64,000 nucleotides of DNA from Streptomyces zagrosensis (GTDB taxonomy: Bacteria > Actinomycetota > Actinomycetes > Streptomycetales > Streptomycetaceae): assembly GCF_014203645.1 (NCBI RefSeq), contig NZ_JACHJL010000011.1, positions 62,001 through 126,000 on the forward strand. Direction: 5' to 3'. A program made the position numbers and the translations under genes. The notes under the pieces were generated by a model that worked only from the letters and a program-made list of their open reading frames with translations, searched no databases and was not told the DNA's origin. This document shows positions 17,965 to 26,357 of this stretch, one piece after another. How positions within the stretch are numbered: position 1 is the first letter of the stretch; each line of letters begins with the position of its first letter.

Positions 17965-18384
17965 TCACGCCCGAACGGGCTCCTTTACCGCCTCTTGTTG
18001 CTGCGGCGTCCCCAGCTTTGTCAGCACCCGCTCCCGCAGCAGTTCGTACTCCTCGCGCAGGCGCACGATCTCGGCCGGACGCGGGACGACGGTCCCACCG
18101 CTGACGATCTCCTCGGGCGCGAACTGCTCGCGCGTCAGGTCGATGTCAACGCCCATGCCCAGCCGATTCCACCAGTGGAAGTCCGTCTGTTTCCCGTCCA
18201 CATGCACCTTCCCCCTGATCAGATCACCGCCGAGCAGGTCGTTGAGCACCATGGCGGTCACACCGCATTGGTCCCTGGCCGGGTTGTCAGGGGTCCATGT
18301 GGCCCGGGACTCCGGTGTGCAGGTGTCTGCGCCCCAGCTCGCGCGGACGGCTTGTTCGATGTCAGTGAGCAGCCAGTACGTCAT
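17965..18384 (-). CDS. YunG-like protein
   Basis: 139 residues. MTYWLLTDIEQAVRASWGAD, DQCGVTAMVLNDLLGGDLIR, then TDFHWWNRLGMGVDIDLTRE: the pattern of YunG family proteins (small, Cys- and His-containing, function unknown). An in-frame GTG at 18417 overlaps the stop codon of the upstream dehydrogenase (GTGA) and could be the real, coupled start, adding 11 residues; the conserved part begins at ATG 18384. The pairing with a 2-hydroxyacid dehydrogenase suggests one transcript. Confidence 0.8.
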   Translation of the reverse strand: MTYWLLTDIEQAVRASWGADTCTPESRATWTPDNPARDQCGVTAMVLNDLLGGDLIRGKVHVDGKQTDFHWWNRLGMGVDIDLTREQFAPEEIVSGGTVVPRPAEIVRLREEYELLRERVLTKLGTPQQQEAVKEPVRA

Positions 18385-18413
18385 GAACTCAGGCTCGCAC
18401 GAGGCACTGACAA

Positions 18414-19379
18414 TCACGCCGGGCCGAGGCAGCGCACGGGTGTCCCCGCCAGGTACGCCTGAATGTTCTCCACGGCCTGCCCGTAGTAGGTGCGGTAGTT
18501 GTCTCGCGTGACATAGCCCAGGTGCGGGGTGGCCAGCAGCCGAGGCGCCGACCGCATCGGGTGCGCGGCGGGCAGTGGCTCCACGTCGAAGACATCGACC
18601 GCGGCGCCGGCGATGGTGCCCGCGTGGAGTGCGGCCAAGAGCGCGGCTTGATCGACGATCGCGGCACGTGAGGTGTTGACCAGGTAAGCGGTCGGCTTCA
18701 GCAGGGCCAACTCGGCGGCCCCCACCAGTCCGAGGGTGCGCGCGCCGAGCGCCAAGTGTACGGAGACGAAGTCGCTGCTTCGCAGGAGTTCGTCCCGGGT
18801 GCCGGCATGGCGTACCCCGACCTCTCGGGCCCGTTCCCGGGTGAGGTTTTGGCTCCAGGCGACCACCTCCATGCCGAAGGCCAAGCCGATCTGGGCCACC
18901 CGGCCGCCGATCTTTCCCAGGCCCAACAGGCCAAGGCGTTGACCCGCGAGGTCGGCGCCGACCGTGTTCTGCCAGGGGCCGCCGTCGCGTAGCACCTCGC
19001 TCTCCGCGACGATGCCTCGGGCGAGGCCGAGCAGCAGCGCCCAGGTCAGCTCGACCGGCGGCGTCGGCGAGCTCGCCGTGCCGCACACCGTCACCCCGTG
19101 CGCCTTGGCGGCGGCGAAGTCGATCGCGGAGTTCCGCATGCCGGAGGCGATGAGCAGCCGCAACCTGGGCAGTCGCGCGAAGAGCTCGGCGGGGAAGGGC
19201 ACGCGCTCGCGAAGCGTGACGACTATCTCGTAATCGGCCAAGGCCGCGACGAGCGCGTCTTCGCTGCCGAAGTGCTCGGCGAAGGTGATGACTTCCACGT
19301 CGTCGGCCAGGACCGACCAGTCGGCGCTGGACATCGCCGCGCCCTGGAAGTCGTCGAGGACGGCACATCGCTGCTTCAT
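18414..19379 (-). CDS. D-isomer-specific 2-hydroxyacid dehydrogenase
   Basis: 321 residues. Rossmann motif LGLLGLGKIGGRVAQIGLAF (G-x-G-x-x-G), then VNTSRAAIVDQAALLAAL (substrate-binding Arg region), DVFDVEPLP (Asp/Glu relay) and TPHLGYVTRDNYRTYY, where the His of TPHLGY is the catalytic acid. Reduces or oxidises a 2-keto/2-hydroxy acid with NAD(P). The family spans phosphoglycerate, formate and hydroxypyruvate dehydrogenases; sequence alone does not choose. Followed by the YunG-like gene with a possible GTGA overlap. Confidence 0.88.
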   Translation of the reverse strand: MKQRCAVLDDFQGAAMSSADWSVLADDVEVITFAEHFGSEDALVAALADYEIVVTLRERVPFPAELFARLPRLRLLIASGMRNSAIDFAAAKAHGVTVCGTASSPTPPVELTWALLLGLARGIVAESEVLRDGGPWQNTVGADLAGQRLGLLGLGKIGGRVAQIGLAFGMEVVAWSQNLTRERAREVGVRHAGTRDELLRSSDFVSVHLALGARTLGLVGAAELALLKPTAYLVNTSRAAIVDQAALLAALHAGTIAGAAVDVFDVEPLPAAHPMRSAPRLLATPHLGYVTRDNYRTYYGQAVENIQAYLAGTPVRCLGPA

Positions 19380-19537
19380 ATCGGTGTTCTCCCAGGTGGT
19401 GACCGTGCGGCAAGGTACCCCTTGCCTACCGCATCCACCTCGGCGCCCCGCACACCGCCCCGAGCAAGCGGCCCGACCGGCCAGGCTCTGACGGAGCTAC
19501 GGGCATCTCAGGCCCGATATGTCCGCCGCGTCGCCCC

Positions 19538-19609
19538 GCGGGCGTTGCGCGTAGCTTCACGGGCGTTGCGCGTAGCGCCGCTTCACGGGCGTTGCGCGTA
19601 GCGCCGCTT
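19538..19609. repeat. Three imperfect direct repeats beyond arsC
   Basis: GGGCGTTGCGCGTAGC occurs three times (about 19539, 19560 and 19587), the last two within a longer CTTCACGGGCGTTGCGCGTA unit, ending 9 bases before the arsC stop codon on the minus strand. Function unknown; possibly a transcription-end or slippage repeat. Confidence 0.55.
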
Positions 19610-19617
19610 CGCGTGGG

Positions 19618-20031
19618 TTACGCGGTCGCTTCCGGGGCAATCTCCGCGATCAGGTTCTCCACGCGCCGCTTGATCTCATCGCGGAGGGGGCGTACGGCCT
19701 CGATGCCTTGGCCTGCCGGGTCGTCCAGCGTCCAGTCGAGGTAGCGCTTGCCGGGAAAGACGGGGCAGGTGTCGCCGCAGCCCATCGTGATGCAGACATC
19801 CGACGCCTTGACCGCATCGACGGTGAGGATCTTGGGCGTCTGGGCAGCGATGTCGATGCCGACCTCCCGCATCACCTCGACGGCGGCCGGGTTCACCTGG
19901 TCGGCCGGAGCGGAACCGGCAGAGCGGACCTCGATGCGGTCACCGGCCAGCTCAGCGAGCCAAGCGGCGGCCATCTGGGAGCGGCCGGCGTTGTGCACGC
20001 AGACGAACAGCACAGAAGGTTTTTCGGTCAT
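19618..20031 (-). CDS. arsC: Arsenate reductase, low-molecular-weight phosphatase type
   Basis: 137 residues. P-loop CVHNAGRS (C-x5-R) right after a beta strand (SVLFV), then GDRIEVRSAGSAPADQVNPA, CITMGCGDTCPVFPGKRYLD and WTLDDPAGQG, the pattern of arsenate reductases that reduce As(V) to As(III) with thioredoxin or, in actinobacteria, mycothiol. Start is uncertain: MTEK at 20031 is the first family-like residue, but ATG 20070 sits right at the operator and would give a nearly leaderless start. Divergent from arsR and the ACR3 pump, so reduction and export share one control region. Confidence 0.9.
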   Translation of the reverse strand: MTEKPSVLFVCVHNAGRSQMAAAWLAELAGDRIEVRSAGSAPADQVNPAAVEVMREVGIDIAAQTPKILTVDAVKASDVCITMGCGDTCPVFPGKRYLDWTLDDPAGQGIEAVRPLRDEIKRRVENLIAEIAPEATA

Positions 20032-20070
20032 GGGGAGGGCTCTCTTGTCTCTCATGGAGTCAGGCGCCAT

Positions 20071-20119
20071 TGATGTCAGCGCGTACTGGCATCAGCGACC
20101 ACTGATGTGACAGTATCAG
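20071..20119. promoter_or_regulatory. Two ArsR-type operators between arsC and arsR
   Basis: TGATGTCAG-N6-CTGGCATCA (20071-20094, one mismatch) and CTGAT-N8-ATCAG (20102-20119). They lie in the divergent promoter region only 4 bases before arsR, as expected for autoregulation by ArsR and coordinate control of arsC. Confidence 0.6.
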
Positions 20120-20122
20120 CCC

Positions 20123-20437
20123 ATGATGACGTCAGTCGATCCTGACTTGATCCGGATTATCGCCGACCCACTTCGGCTCCAGATCGTGCAACTGCTGGCC
20201 CGCGAGACGCTGTGCACCATCCACCTGGTGGAGGAGACCGGCGCACGGCAGACCAACCTCTCCAACCATCTGCGGGTGCTCCGTGAGGCCGGGGTCGTGG
20301 AGACCGAGCCGTGTGGCCGCTTCACCTACTACAAGCTCCGGCCGGAGGTCCTCACCGCGCTGGCGGAGCAGTTCACCGCGCTGGCCGACAGCGCCCGTAC
20401 GACGATCGACACCTCCCGAAAGAGGCCGTGCCCGTGA
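20123..20437 (+). CDS. arsR: ArsR-family arsenic-responsive repressor
   Basis: 104 residues. Winged helix: DPLRLQIVQLLARETLCTIH, LVEETGARQTNLSNHLRVLR, EAGVVETEPCGRFTYYKLRP. Cys residues at LCTIH and EPCGRF are candidates for arsenite binding; the canonical ELCVCDL motif is absent, so the sensor site resembles the alternative Cys placements of actinobacterial ArsR. Stop overlaps the GTG of the pump gene (GTGA). Confidence 0.9.
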   Translation: MMTSVDPDLIRIIADPLRLQIVQLLARETLCTIHLVEETGARQTNLSNHLRVLREAGVVETEPCGRFTYYKLRPEVLTALAEQFTALADSARTTIDTSRKRPCP

Positions 20438-21567
20438 CCCCGACAGATGCCCCCGCCATCGGCGATCCGGCGCCCCCTACGGACGCCGGCGTCGTCGCCA
20501 AGCTGTCCACGCTCGACCGCTTTCTCGCGGTGTGGATTCTCGTCGCCATGGCCGGTGGTCTCGGTCTGGGTCGGGCCATTCCGGGCCTGGACAACGCGCT
20601 GGCCACGATGGAGATCGGCGGCATCTCGCTGCCGATCGCGCTCGGCCTGCTGATCATGATGTATCCGGTACTCGCCAAGGTGCGTTACGACAAGCTCGAC
20701 GCGGTCACCGGTGACCGCAGGCTGATGGCATCCTCGCTGGCCATCAACTGGATCTTCGGGCCGGCCGTGATGTTCGCGCTGGCCTGGATCTTCCTGCCCG
20801 ACCTGCCCGAGTACCGCACGGGGTTGATCATCGTCGGCCTGGCCCGCTGCATCGCGATGGTCATCATCTGGAACGACCTCGCCTGCGGCGACCGCGAAGC
20901 CGCCGCCGTACTGGTGGCGCTGAACTCGGTCTTCCAGGTGGTGATGTTCGGCGTGCTGGGCTGGTTCTACCTCGACTTGTTGCCCGGCTGGCTGGGCCTG
21001 GGCGACGGTGAGCACCTCGATATCTCCATCGGAAAAATCGCCCTCAATGTCGGGATCTTCCTCGGCCTACCACTCATCGCCGGATTCCTCACCCGCCACC
21101 TGGGCGAGCGGCGGCTAGGCCGCGCACGCTACGAGACGAGTTTCCTGCCGCGGATCGGGCCGTGGGCGCTGTACGGACTGCTGTTCACGATCGTGCTCCT
21201 CTTCGCCCTCCAAGGCGACACCATCACCAACGAGCCCCTGGACGTTGCCCGGATCGCACTGCCGCTGCTGATCTACTTCGCCACGATGTGGTTCGGCACC
21301 TTCGCTTTGGGCAAGGCCATCGGCCTCCCCTACGACCGCACCGCCACACTCGCCTTCACCGCCGCGGGCAACAACTTCGAACTGGCCATCGCCGTCGCCA
21401 TCGGCACCTTCGGCGTCACCAGCGGCCAGGCCCTGTCCGGAGTCGTCGGCCCTTTGATCGAGGTGCCGGTACTCGTCGCCCTGGTGTACGTGTCGCTGGC
21501 CTGGCGCAAGCGATTCGCGGCGGACGCCCTGACCACGACGGCCTCCCCACGCGCCGGGGGAGGTTGA
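20434..21567 (+). CDS. acr3: ACR3-family arsenite efflux pump
   Basis: 377 residues, ten hydrophobic helices. The ACR3 signature is present: LARCIAMVIIWNDLACGDRE with the essential Cys, then ALNSVFQVVMFGVLGWFYLD, and later FTAAGNNFELAIAVAIGTFG. Extrudes As(III) using proton motive force. GTG 20434 overlaps the arsR stop and has AGAGG 8 bases upstream. The bacterial gene is often called arsB although it is unrelated to E. coli ArsB. Confidence 0.92.
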   Translation: MTPTDAPAIGDPAPPTDAGVVAKLSTLDRFLAVWILVAMAGGLGLGRAIPGLDNALATMEIGGISLPIALGLLIMMYPVLAKVRYDKLDAVTGDRRLMASSLAINWIFGPAVMFALAWIFLPDLPEYRTGLIIVGLARCIAMVIIWNDLACGDREAAAVLVALNSVFQVVMFGVLGWFYLDLLPGWLGLGDGEHLDISIGKIALNVGIFLGLPLIAGFLTRHLGERRLGRARYETSFLPRIGPWALYGLLFTIVLLFALQGDTITNEPLDVARIALPLLIYFATMWFGTFALGKAIGLPYDRTATLAFTAAGNNFELAIAVAIGTFGVTSGQALSGVVGPLIEVPVLVALVYVSLAWRKRFAADALTTTASPRAGGG

Positions 21568-21730
21568 CCCTCTCCGCGGCACGCCGGGGGCCACCGCGAA
21601 AGCGCTATGGGGCGGGGCCAGCAGCCCGGTGGTACTCCGCGTCTCGCACGCCCCAGCGGTCGCATGTGCCTGGCCCAACCGCCCCCCGTTGACGGTCGGT
21701 TGGCCCAGCACAGCGACGTATGAGCGCGTC

Positions 21731-22201
21731 CTAGACTCGCGCCGCCCCTCCCCCGGCCGCCGGGGCGCAACAGGCGCCGGCCTCGTCTGCGGTCGGCTGC
21801 ACCGGGGAGCCGGCGGCGCTGGCACCGAGGGTGTCGGCGTCCGCCTTGACCACGTAGACCTCCCACGGCTCCTGGCCCGGGCCGTGCACCCAGACCTTGT
21901 CCTGGACGGCGTAGCAGCAGGAGGTGTCGTTCTCCTCAAACGTTGCCAAGCCGGCCCCCTTGAGGCGGTCGGCCGCCGCCGTGACCTGGCCGGTCTCTTC
22001 GACCTCGATGCCCAGGTGATCCAGGGCCGTGAGCTGGCCTTCCTCACCTTCGATGAGAACGAGCTTGAGGGGCGGCGAGGCGATGGCGAAGTTGGCGTAT
22101 CCCGCTCGGCGCTTGGCGGGCTCCGCGCCGAGCAGCTTGGAGTAGAAGGCGATCGATCCTTCGAGGTCGGCGACGCGCAGGGCGAGTTGGATACGGGACA
22201 T
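21731..22201 (-). CDS. arsI: ArsI/CadI-type C-As lyase (organoarsenical demethylase)
   Basis: 156 residues, vicinal-oxygen-chelate fold: RIQLALRVADLEGSIAFYSK, FAIASPPLKLVLIEG, LDHLGIEVEE, then NDTSCCYAVQDKVWVHGPG and PWEVYVV. The adjacent Cys pair in TSCCYAVQDK is the arsenical-binding site of ArsI, which cleaves the carbon-arsenic bond of trivalent methyl- and aryl-arsenicals using Fe(II) and O2. The tail adds another Cys pair (ACCAPAA). GGAGGGG lies 4 bases before ATG 22201. Extends the locus to organic arsenicals. A CadI-like cadmium role is the alternative. Confidence 0.88.
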   Translation of the reverse strand: MSRIQLALRVADLEGSIAFYSKLLGAEPAKRRAGYANFAIASPPLKLVLIEGEEGQLTALDHLGIEVEETGQVTAAADRLKGAGLATFEENDTSCCYAVQDKVWVHGPGQEPWEVYVVKADADTLGASAAGSPVQPTADEAGACCAPAAGGGAARV

Positions 22202-22370
22202 GACCCCTCCATGAGGGTTGTGATGGACATGATAGAGGCGTGGGTAGGCGCACTGGGGGCGCGCCGGGTTGGCGCGCTCGCATGGCGGGCGGAGGTAACT
22301 GCCCCCACCGTGCGCTACGAAGCCGCCGATCGGGGCCTTCGCTCCCCACACAGCCCATCGTGGCACCTAG

Positions 22371-22410
22371 TTTCGACAACAGTCAACATAGACAGCTATC
22401 GAATTATCGC
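22371..22410. promoter_or_regulatory. AT-rich putative ArsR operator/promoter between arsI and the second arsR
   Basis: In the 495-base divergent gap 22202-22696 this is the only AT-rich stretch (TTCGACAACAGTCAACATAG, then ACAGCTATCGAATTATC). It holds the palindrome ATAG-N4-CTAT and flanking TCGA elements reminiscent of ArsR sites. Confidence 0.4.
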
Positions 22411-22470
22411 CCGGGAACCCCCCGCCGGCACGTACCGCCCCGCCCCAAGCCCATTGGGCACCGCACCACT

Positions 22471-22513
22471 CACGACTCACGGCACACGGCACACGACACA
22501 CGACACACGACGA
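22471..22513. repeat. CACACGACA-type tandem repeat
   Basis: About 43 bases of degenerate 7-9-base units (CACGACT, CACGGCA, CACGGCA, CACGACA, CACGACA, CACGAC) in the arsI-arsR gap. No gene covers it. Confidence 0.6.
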
Positions 22514-22696
22514 ACTCCGTACGGTGTCAGCGTCAATCACCAGGCCGATCACCATCCGCCACGGCGAGCACGCGCACCGTGGCCGCCCCGGCGGCTACGC
22601 CGAACTTTTCGGCACACCGCGCCGGCCAGTCACCCTCGGATACCCCCTCATTGCCTGTTCTTGGCATCGCCCGGAAACGGGTGTCACCATGGGCAG

Positions 22697-23050
22697 ATGC
22701 CCACGCTCCGCGAGACGGCCGCCACCACACGCGTTCAGCCGTGCTGCCCTCCCCTCACCCGGCAGGAACTGTCCTCGGCGGACGCGGAAGTGATGGCCGC
22801 CATGTTCAAGGCGCTGAGCGACCCAGTCCGGTTGCGACTCTTCTCCAAGGTCGCCTCGCACCCGGACGGCGAGGCATGTGTGTGCGACATCGCCGACGTC
22901 GGCGTCTCCCAGCCCACCGTCAGCCACCACCTCAAAAAGCTCCGCGAAGCGGGCCTGCTGCTGGCCGATCGGCGCGGCACCTGGATCTATTACCGCGTCG
23001 TGCCCTCCGTGCTGGCCGCCATGTCCGGCATGCTCAGCGACTCGGCCTGA
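22697..23050 (+). CDS. arsR: ArsR-family metalloregulator with CVC motif
   Basis: 117 residues. DPVRLRLFSKVASHPDGEAC, VCDIADVGVSQPTVSHHLKK, LREAGLLLADRRGTWIYYRV. The ACVCDI motif in the DNA-binding helix region is the classic ELCVCDL arsenite site. Unlike the first arsR in the locus it carries this canonical sensor, so the two repressors probably differ in ligand. Start at ATG 22697; an extra N-terminal Cys pair (QPCCPP) may contribute. Divergent from arsI, which it most likely controls. Confidence 0.9.
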   Translation: MPTLRETAATTRVQPCCPPLTRQELSSADAEVMAAMFKALSDPVRLRLFSKVASHPDGEACVCDIADVGVSQPTVSHHLKKLREAGLLLADRRGTWIYYRVVPSVLAAMSGMLSDSA

Positions 23051-23174
23051 GCCGACCACTACGCGCTCACCACCCCGGGCTCGCCACCCGACGCCCACAT
23101 CAACCGCGCTCCACCAGCCCCCGCCCCAACTCGCCAACTCGCCGCACGTGTTGGCCCGCCGAGCGGGTGCTGGC

Positions 23175-23993
23175 TCAGGGGAGGTCGAACGGCAGGGTCA
23201 GCCCGTCAAGCACGCGGGCGCACGGGTAGTCGTCGCCCTCGGGGAGTAGGCCGATGGCTTCGATGACCATGCCGCGCAACCGCTCCGTGTTCTGCGCGAA
23301 GACGGCGAAGACCTCCTCCTGCGCGACGCTCTCCGTGGCGTCGATACCGGCGTCCCGATCCGTCACCAGGGCGACCGCGGCATAGCTGAGAGCGAGTTCA
23401 CGGGCCAGCACGGCCTCTGGGTGCCCGGTCATGTTCACCAATGACCAACCGGCCGCGGCGAACCACTGCGATTCCGCGCGGGTGGAGAACCTGGGCCCCT
23501 CGACCACCACCATCGTCCCACCGTCAACGGCCTTGATCCCCTGTGCCGCCGCGGCCTTGAGCAGCGCCGTGCGGCCCTCCTGGCAGTACGGATCAGCAAA
23601 AGAAACATGGACCGCGCCCTCGTCGTAAAAGGTCTGGGCGCGGCCACTGGTCCGGTCCACGAGTTGGTCGGGCACGACGACGGTGCCGGGGCCCAACTCG
23701 TCCTGGAGGGAGCCGACCGCACAGGGGGCGAGCACCCGGCGCACCCCCAACGACCGCAAGGCCCAAAGGTTTGCCCGGTAGTTGATCCGATGGGGCGGCA
23801 AGCGGTGCCCGCGGCCGTGCCGGGGCAAGAACGCCACCGTACGACCCTGGACACTGCCCACGGTGAGGGCGTCCGATGGCGCGCCGTACGGCGTGTCCAC
23901 CACCATCTCTTCGGCGTCCTCGAAGAGTTGGTAGAACCCACTCCCCCCGATCACTCCGATATCGGCCCGCCGGCCGCTGTTCTGGGCCGTCAT
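23175..23993 (-). CDS. mtnP: S-methyl-5'-thioadenosine phosphorylase
   Basis: 272 residues. IGVIGGSGFYQLFEDAEEMV, FLPRHGRGHRLPPHRINYRA (phosphate-binding), VVVEGPRFSTRAESQWF, LVNMTGHPEAVLARELALSY and VTDRDAGID identify the MTAP/PNP family; NMTGHPEAVLA with TDRDAG fits MTA phosphorylase, which splits methylthioadenosine to adenine and methylthioribose-1-phosphate, the entry step of methionine salvage. AGAGGAC lies 7 bases before ATG 23993. Separated from mtnC by 141 bases with a hairpin, so it may be expressed both with and apart from the upstream genes. Confidence 0.92.
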   Translation of the reverse strand: MTAQNSGRRADIGVIGGSGFYQLFEDAEEMVVDTPYGAPSDALTVGSVQGRTVAFLPRHGRGHRLPPHRINYRANLWALRSLGVRRVLAPCAVGSLQDELGPGTVVVPDQLVDRTSGRAQTFYDEGAVHVSFADPYCQEGRTALLKAAAAQGIKAVDGGTMVVVEGPRFSTRAESQWFAAAGWSLVNMTGHPEAVLARELALSYAAVALVTDRDAGIDATESVAQEEVFAVFAQNTERLRGMVIEAIGLLPEGDDYPCARVLDGLTLPFDLP

Positions 23994-24052
23994 GCCCGTC
24001 CTCTCTATGCGTCTGTGGGGGTTCCACTGGTCTGGCCGATGTTGCGCGTCAT

Positions 24053-24110
24053 GTGGGCCTCGTCGAGCCCCTTGACTCACGTGGGCCTCGTCGAGCCCGT
24101 TCGGCTCGAC
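24053..24110. terminator. Direct repeat and hairpin between mtnC and mtnP
   Basis: GTGGGCCTCGTCGAGCCC occurs twice (about 24054 and 24081). The second copy continues into a stem GTCGAGCC / GGCTCGAC (24090-24110, 5-base loop). On the minus strand this lies after the mtnC stop and before mtnP; likely a partial terminator or processing site. Confidence 0.5.
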
Positions 24111-24134
24111 GAAGCCTCCGGGCCCTCCCGGGCC

Positions 24135-24938
24135 TCACGCTCCCGTGGTGCCCGTGACGTCTGCGGTGCCTGGCGTGTGTCCAGTGTCGGTACGAGCCGG
24201 CGCCATGGGGCCGGCCGCCGGGGCGGCACCGGGCGGCACATCTGGCAGGACCTCCTGGAGGCTCGCCACGGTGCGGTGCCCGGTCACCGGGCCCCCCCGC
24301 GGGTCATCTGGCCGCCGCACGGCCACGGTCTGCCACCCCGCGCTGGCCGCCGCGTCGAGTTCCTCCCCCACATCGCTGAGGAAAAGCGTCGCCTCGGCGG
24401 ATACACCCAGGCGGTCGGTGATGGTCCGATACGAGGCGGGCTCCCGCTTGCTGCCTGCGCTGAGCAGGTCGAAGTAGCCACACAGCAACCCTCCGAGGTC
24501 ACCGTGGTCGCTGTACGCGAACCAATATCGCTGTGCCTCCTGTGACCCGGATGAGTAGATGTAGCGTTCGATACCCGCCCGCTGCCAGCGGTCTAGGGCC
24601 AACGGCACATCGTCGTAGACATGCCCGGTCAGCTCACCGTTCGCATAGCCATCGGCCCAGATCAGCCCCTGTACGTGCTTGAGCGGTGGCGCCTTGACGT
24701 TCGCGTCGGACCAGGCGATGAGCGCTGTGGCTGCGCCGTCCTCGTCAAGTACGGGCTCGCCGGCGAGGACCCGAGTCTCCCGCAGGACCTGCGTCCAGGC
24801 CGGATCTCCACGGTGAGCGGCGAGCCAGTTGGCGATGCGCTGCCTCGCGTACGGGAAGAGCACCTCGTGCACATGGGAGGCGGAACCAGTGGTCCCTTCG
24901 ATGTCCAGGACCACCGCGCGTACATGCGTTTCGGTCAT
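24135..24938 (-). CDS. mtnC: Acireductone synthase (enolase-phosphatase E1)
   Basis: 267 residues, HAD superfamily. VVLDIEGTTGSASHVHEVLF is the MtnC-specific form of the DxD nucleophile motif; YIYSSGSQEAQRYWFAYSDH and FLSDVGEELDAAASAG are motifs II and III/IV. Converts diketo-methylthiopentyl-1-phosphate to acireductone by enolisation and dephosphorylation. The C-terminal 30 residues are a Pro/Ala/Thr-rich extension beyond the family's usual end. Start overlaps mtnD's stop by 4 bases (ATGA). Confidence 0.93.
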   Translation of the reverse strand: MTETHVRAVVLDIEGTTGSASHVHEVLFPYARQRIANWLAAHRGDPAWTQVLRETRVLAGEPVLDEDGAATALIAWSDANVKAPPLKHVQGLIWADGYANGELTGHVYDDVPLALDRWQRAGIERYIYSSGSQEAQRYWFAYSDHGDLGGLLCGYFDLLSAGSKREPASYRTITDRLGVSAEATLFLSDVGEELDAAASAGWQTVAVRRPDDPRGGPVTGHRTVASLQEVLPDVPPGAAPAAGPMAPARTDTGHTPGTADVTGTTGA

Positions 24939-25519
24939 GCCGCCGCGTCCGCCGCCAGCAGCGCGTCCAGCCGCGGGAAGCGCTGGGCAATGGGGTCACC
25001 GGTGAAGTCGCCCACCCAGCCGTCCTTCTTCTCGAAGAAGCGGATCGCGGCGAACTCCGGGCGCGGGCCCATGTCGAACCAGTGTGGGGTGCCTGCCGGT
25101 ACGGAGAGCAGGTCGCCCGCCTCGCACACGACCGCGTAAACCCGCTCGTTGAGGTGCAGGTAGAAGCAGCCCGTGCCATGGGCGAAGAAACGCACCTCGT
25201 CCTCGGCGTGCCGGTGTTCTTCGAGGAAGGTGGCGCGTGCCGTAGTGGCCCGCTCCTGCCACTCGGGGCCGTCTTCGGGGTGGAGTTGGGCAACATCGAC
25301 CAGGTCGAGGCCGTCACGCGCGCAGAGCTCGGCCACCTCGGTGCGGTAGCGCGCGAGCACCTCATCCTGGCTGGTGTCCGGAGCGATGGCGCCGCGCAGC
25401 GGCCAACGGCTGAACGAGACCGAGCAGGCGCGCAGCGCTTCGGCGATGCGCGCCTGCTCACGGGTGCGCAACAGCACCTGCCCTGGCGCGTCGTCGGGCA
25501 TGACCTGGAGCAGTGTCAT
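24935..25519 (-). CDS. mtnD: Acireductone dioxygenase (ARD)
   Basis: 194 residues, cupin fold. Metal ligands visible: HRHAEDEVRFF (H-x-H-x3-E) and the later His in GTPHWFDMGP. Oxidises acireductone to the 2-keto acid precursor of methionine plus formate with iron; the nickel form gives an off-pathway product, and the sequence does not tell which metal is used. ATG 25519 is preceded by AAGGAAGC. Overlaps mtnC by 4 bases. Confidence 0.93.
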   Translation of the reverse strand: MTLLQVMPDDAPGQVLLRTREQARIAEALRACSVSFSRWPLRGAIAPDTSQDEVLARYRTEVAELCARDGLDLVDVAQLHPEDGPEWQERATTARATFLEEHRHAEDEVRFFAHGTGCFYLHLNERVYAVVCEAGDLLSVPAGTPHWFDMGPRPEFAAIRFFEKKDGWVGDFTGDPIAQRFPRLDALLAADAAA

Positions 25520-25532
25520 GGGATCAGCTTCC

Positions 25533-26357
25533 TTAGTCGTTCGCGGCCTGCGGACCAGTTCCGGTGAGCAGCAGCAGTTGGCAGATCGCCTCCAGGCACT
25601 CCAGCCGGTCGCGCGCCTGGGCGAGGTCACGCCCCCAGGTGGTGATGCCGTGGTCGGCGATGAGGAGGCCCGGGGGCGCGTGGGGTGTGCTGGCCAGTCG
25701 GCTGGCCACGTCCGCCGCGATGCGCGGCACTTCGGGCCAGTTGGGGAAGACGGGCACGTCGGTACGGGTGGGGTCCGCGAGGCCAAGTCCCTTCAGGAGC
25801 TCGAACCGCTCGACCCGCAGCATCCGCAGTCGCGTGGGGTGCCCAGTGCGGGAGGCTATGGCTGTGGCATACGGGGAATGGACGTGGATGACCGCGCGGG
25901 CGTGTGTCGTGCCGTAGACGGCGCAGTGGATCGCCGTCTCCGCGGACGCCCGCAACTCCCCGCGGCTCACCTCCGCCCCGGTGTCCGCGTGCACGACGAC
26001 CATGTCACGCGCCGTCAACTCGCCCTTGGCCCGCCCGCTGGCGGTAATCAGCACGGTCGCCCCGGGGCGTCGCACCGAGAGATTGCCCGCGGTGCCGGGC
26101 ATCCAGCCGCGCCCGTACAACGTCCGCGAGAATGCTGTCAGTTGCTGCGCATCCTGGTCGGAAGCGGTCTCGTCTGGTGCGGTCTCCTCCGGTGCGGTTT
26201 CGTCTGGTGCGGTCTCCTCCGGTGCGGTCTGGTTGCATACGGTTCGATCGGCCGCAGCCTGGTCGCCCAAGGGTGCGTCCTCCACAGCTCGGCCCCTCCC
26301 GTACGCCTCAACCGCGGCTCCGTCACGCCCGTACGCCTCGTCGGCAGCCGGGGTCAT
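25533..26357 (-). CDS. mtnB: Methylthioribulose-1-phosphate dehydratase
   Basis: 274 residues, class II aldolase family. GRGWMPGTAGNLSVRRPG, ITASGRAKGELTARDMVVV, AETAIHCAVYGTTHARAVIH, VHSPYATAIASR and LLIADHGITTWGRDLAQARD contain the zinc His ligands (HVHS, DHG) and phosphate-binding residues. The first ~70 residues are not part of the enzyme: an acidic run with APEETAPDETA units encoded by near-identical DNA repeats (about 26165-26230). Either a disordered extension or an upstream mis-start; the enzyme proper begins near SDQDAQQLTAF. Overlaps mtnA by 4 bases. Confidence 0.9.
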   Translation of the reverse strand: MTPAADEAYGRDGAAVEAYGRGRAVEDAPLGDQAAADRTVCNQTAPEETAPDETAPEETAPDETASDQDAQQLTAFSRTLYGRGWMPGTAGNLSVRRPGATVLITASGRAKGELTARDMVVVHADTGAEVSRGELRASAETAIHCAVYGTTHARAVIHVHSPYATAIASRTGHPTRLRMLRVERFELLKGLGLADPTRTDVPVFPNWPEVPRIAADVASRLASTPHAPPGLLIADHGITTWGRDLAQARDRLECLEAICQLLLLTGTGPQAAND

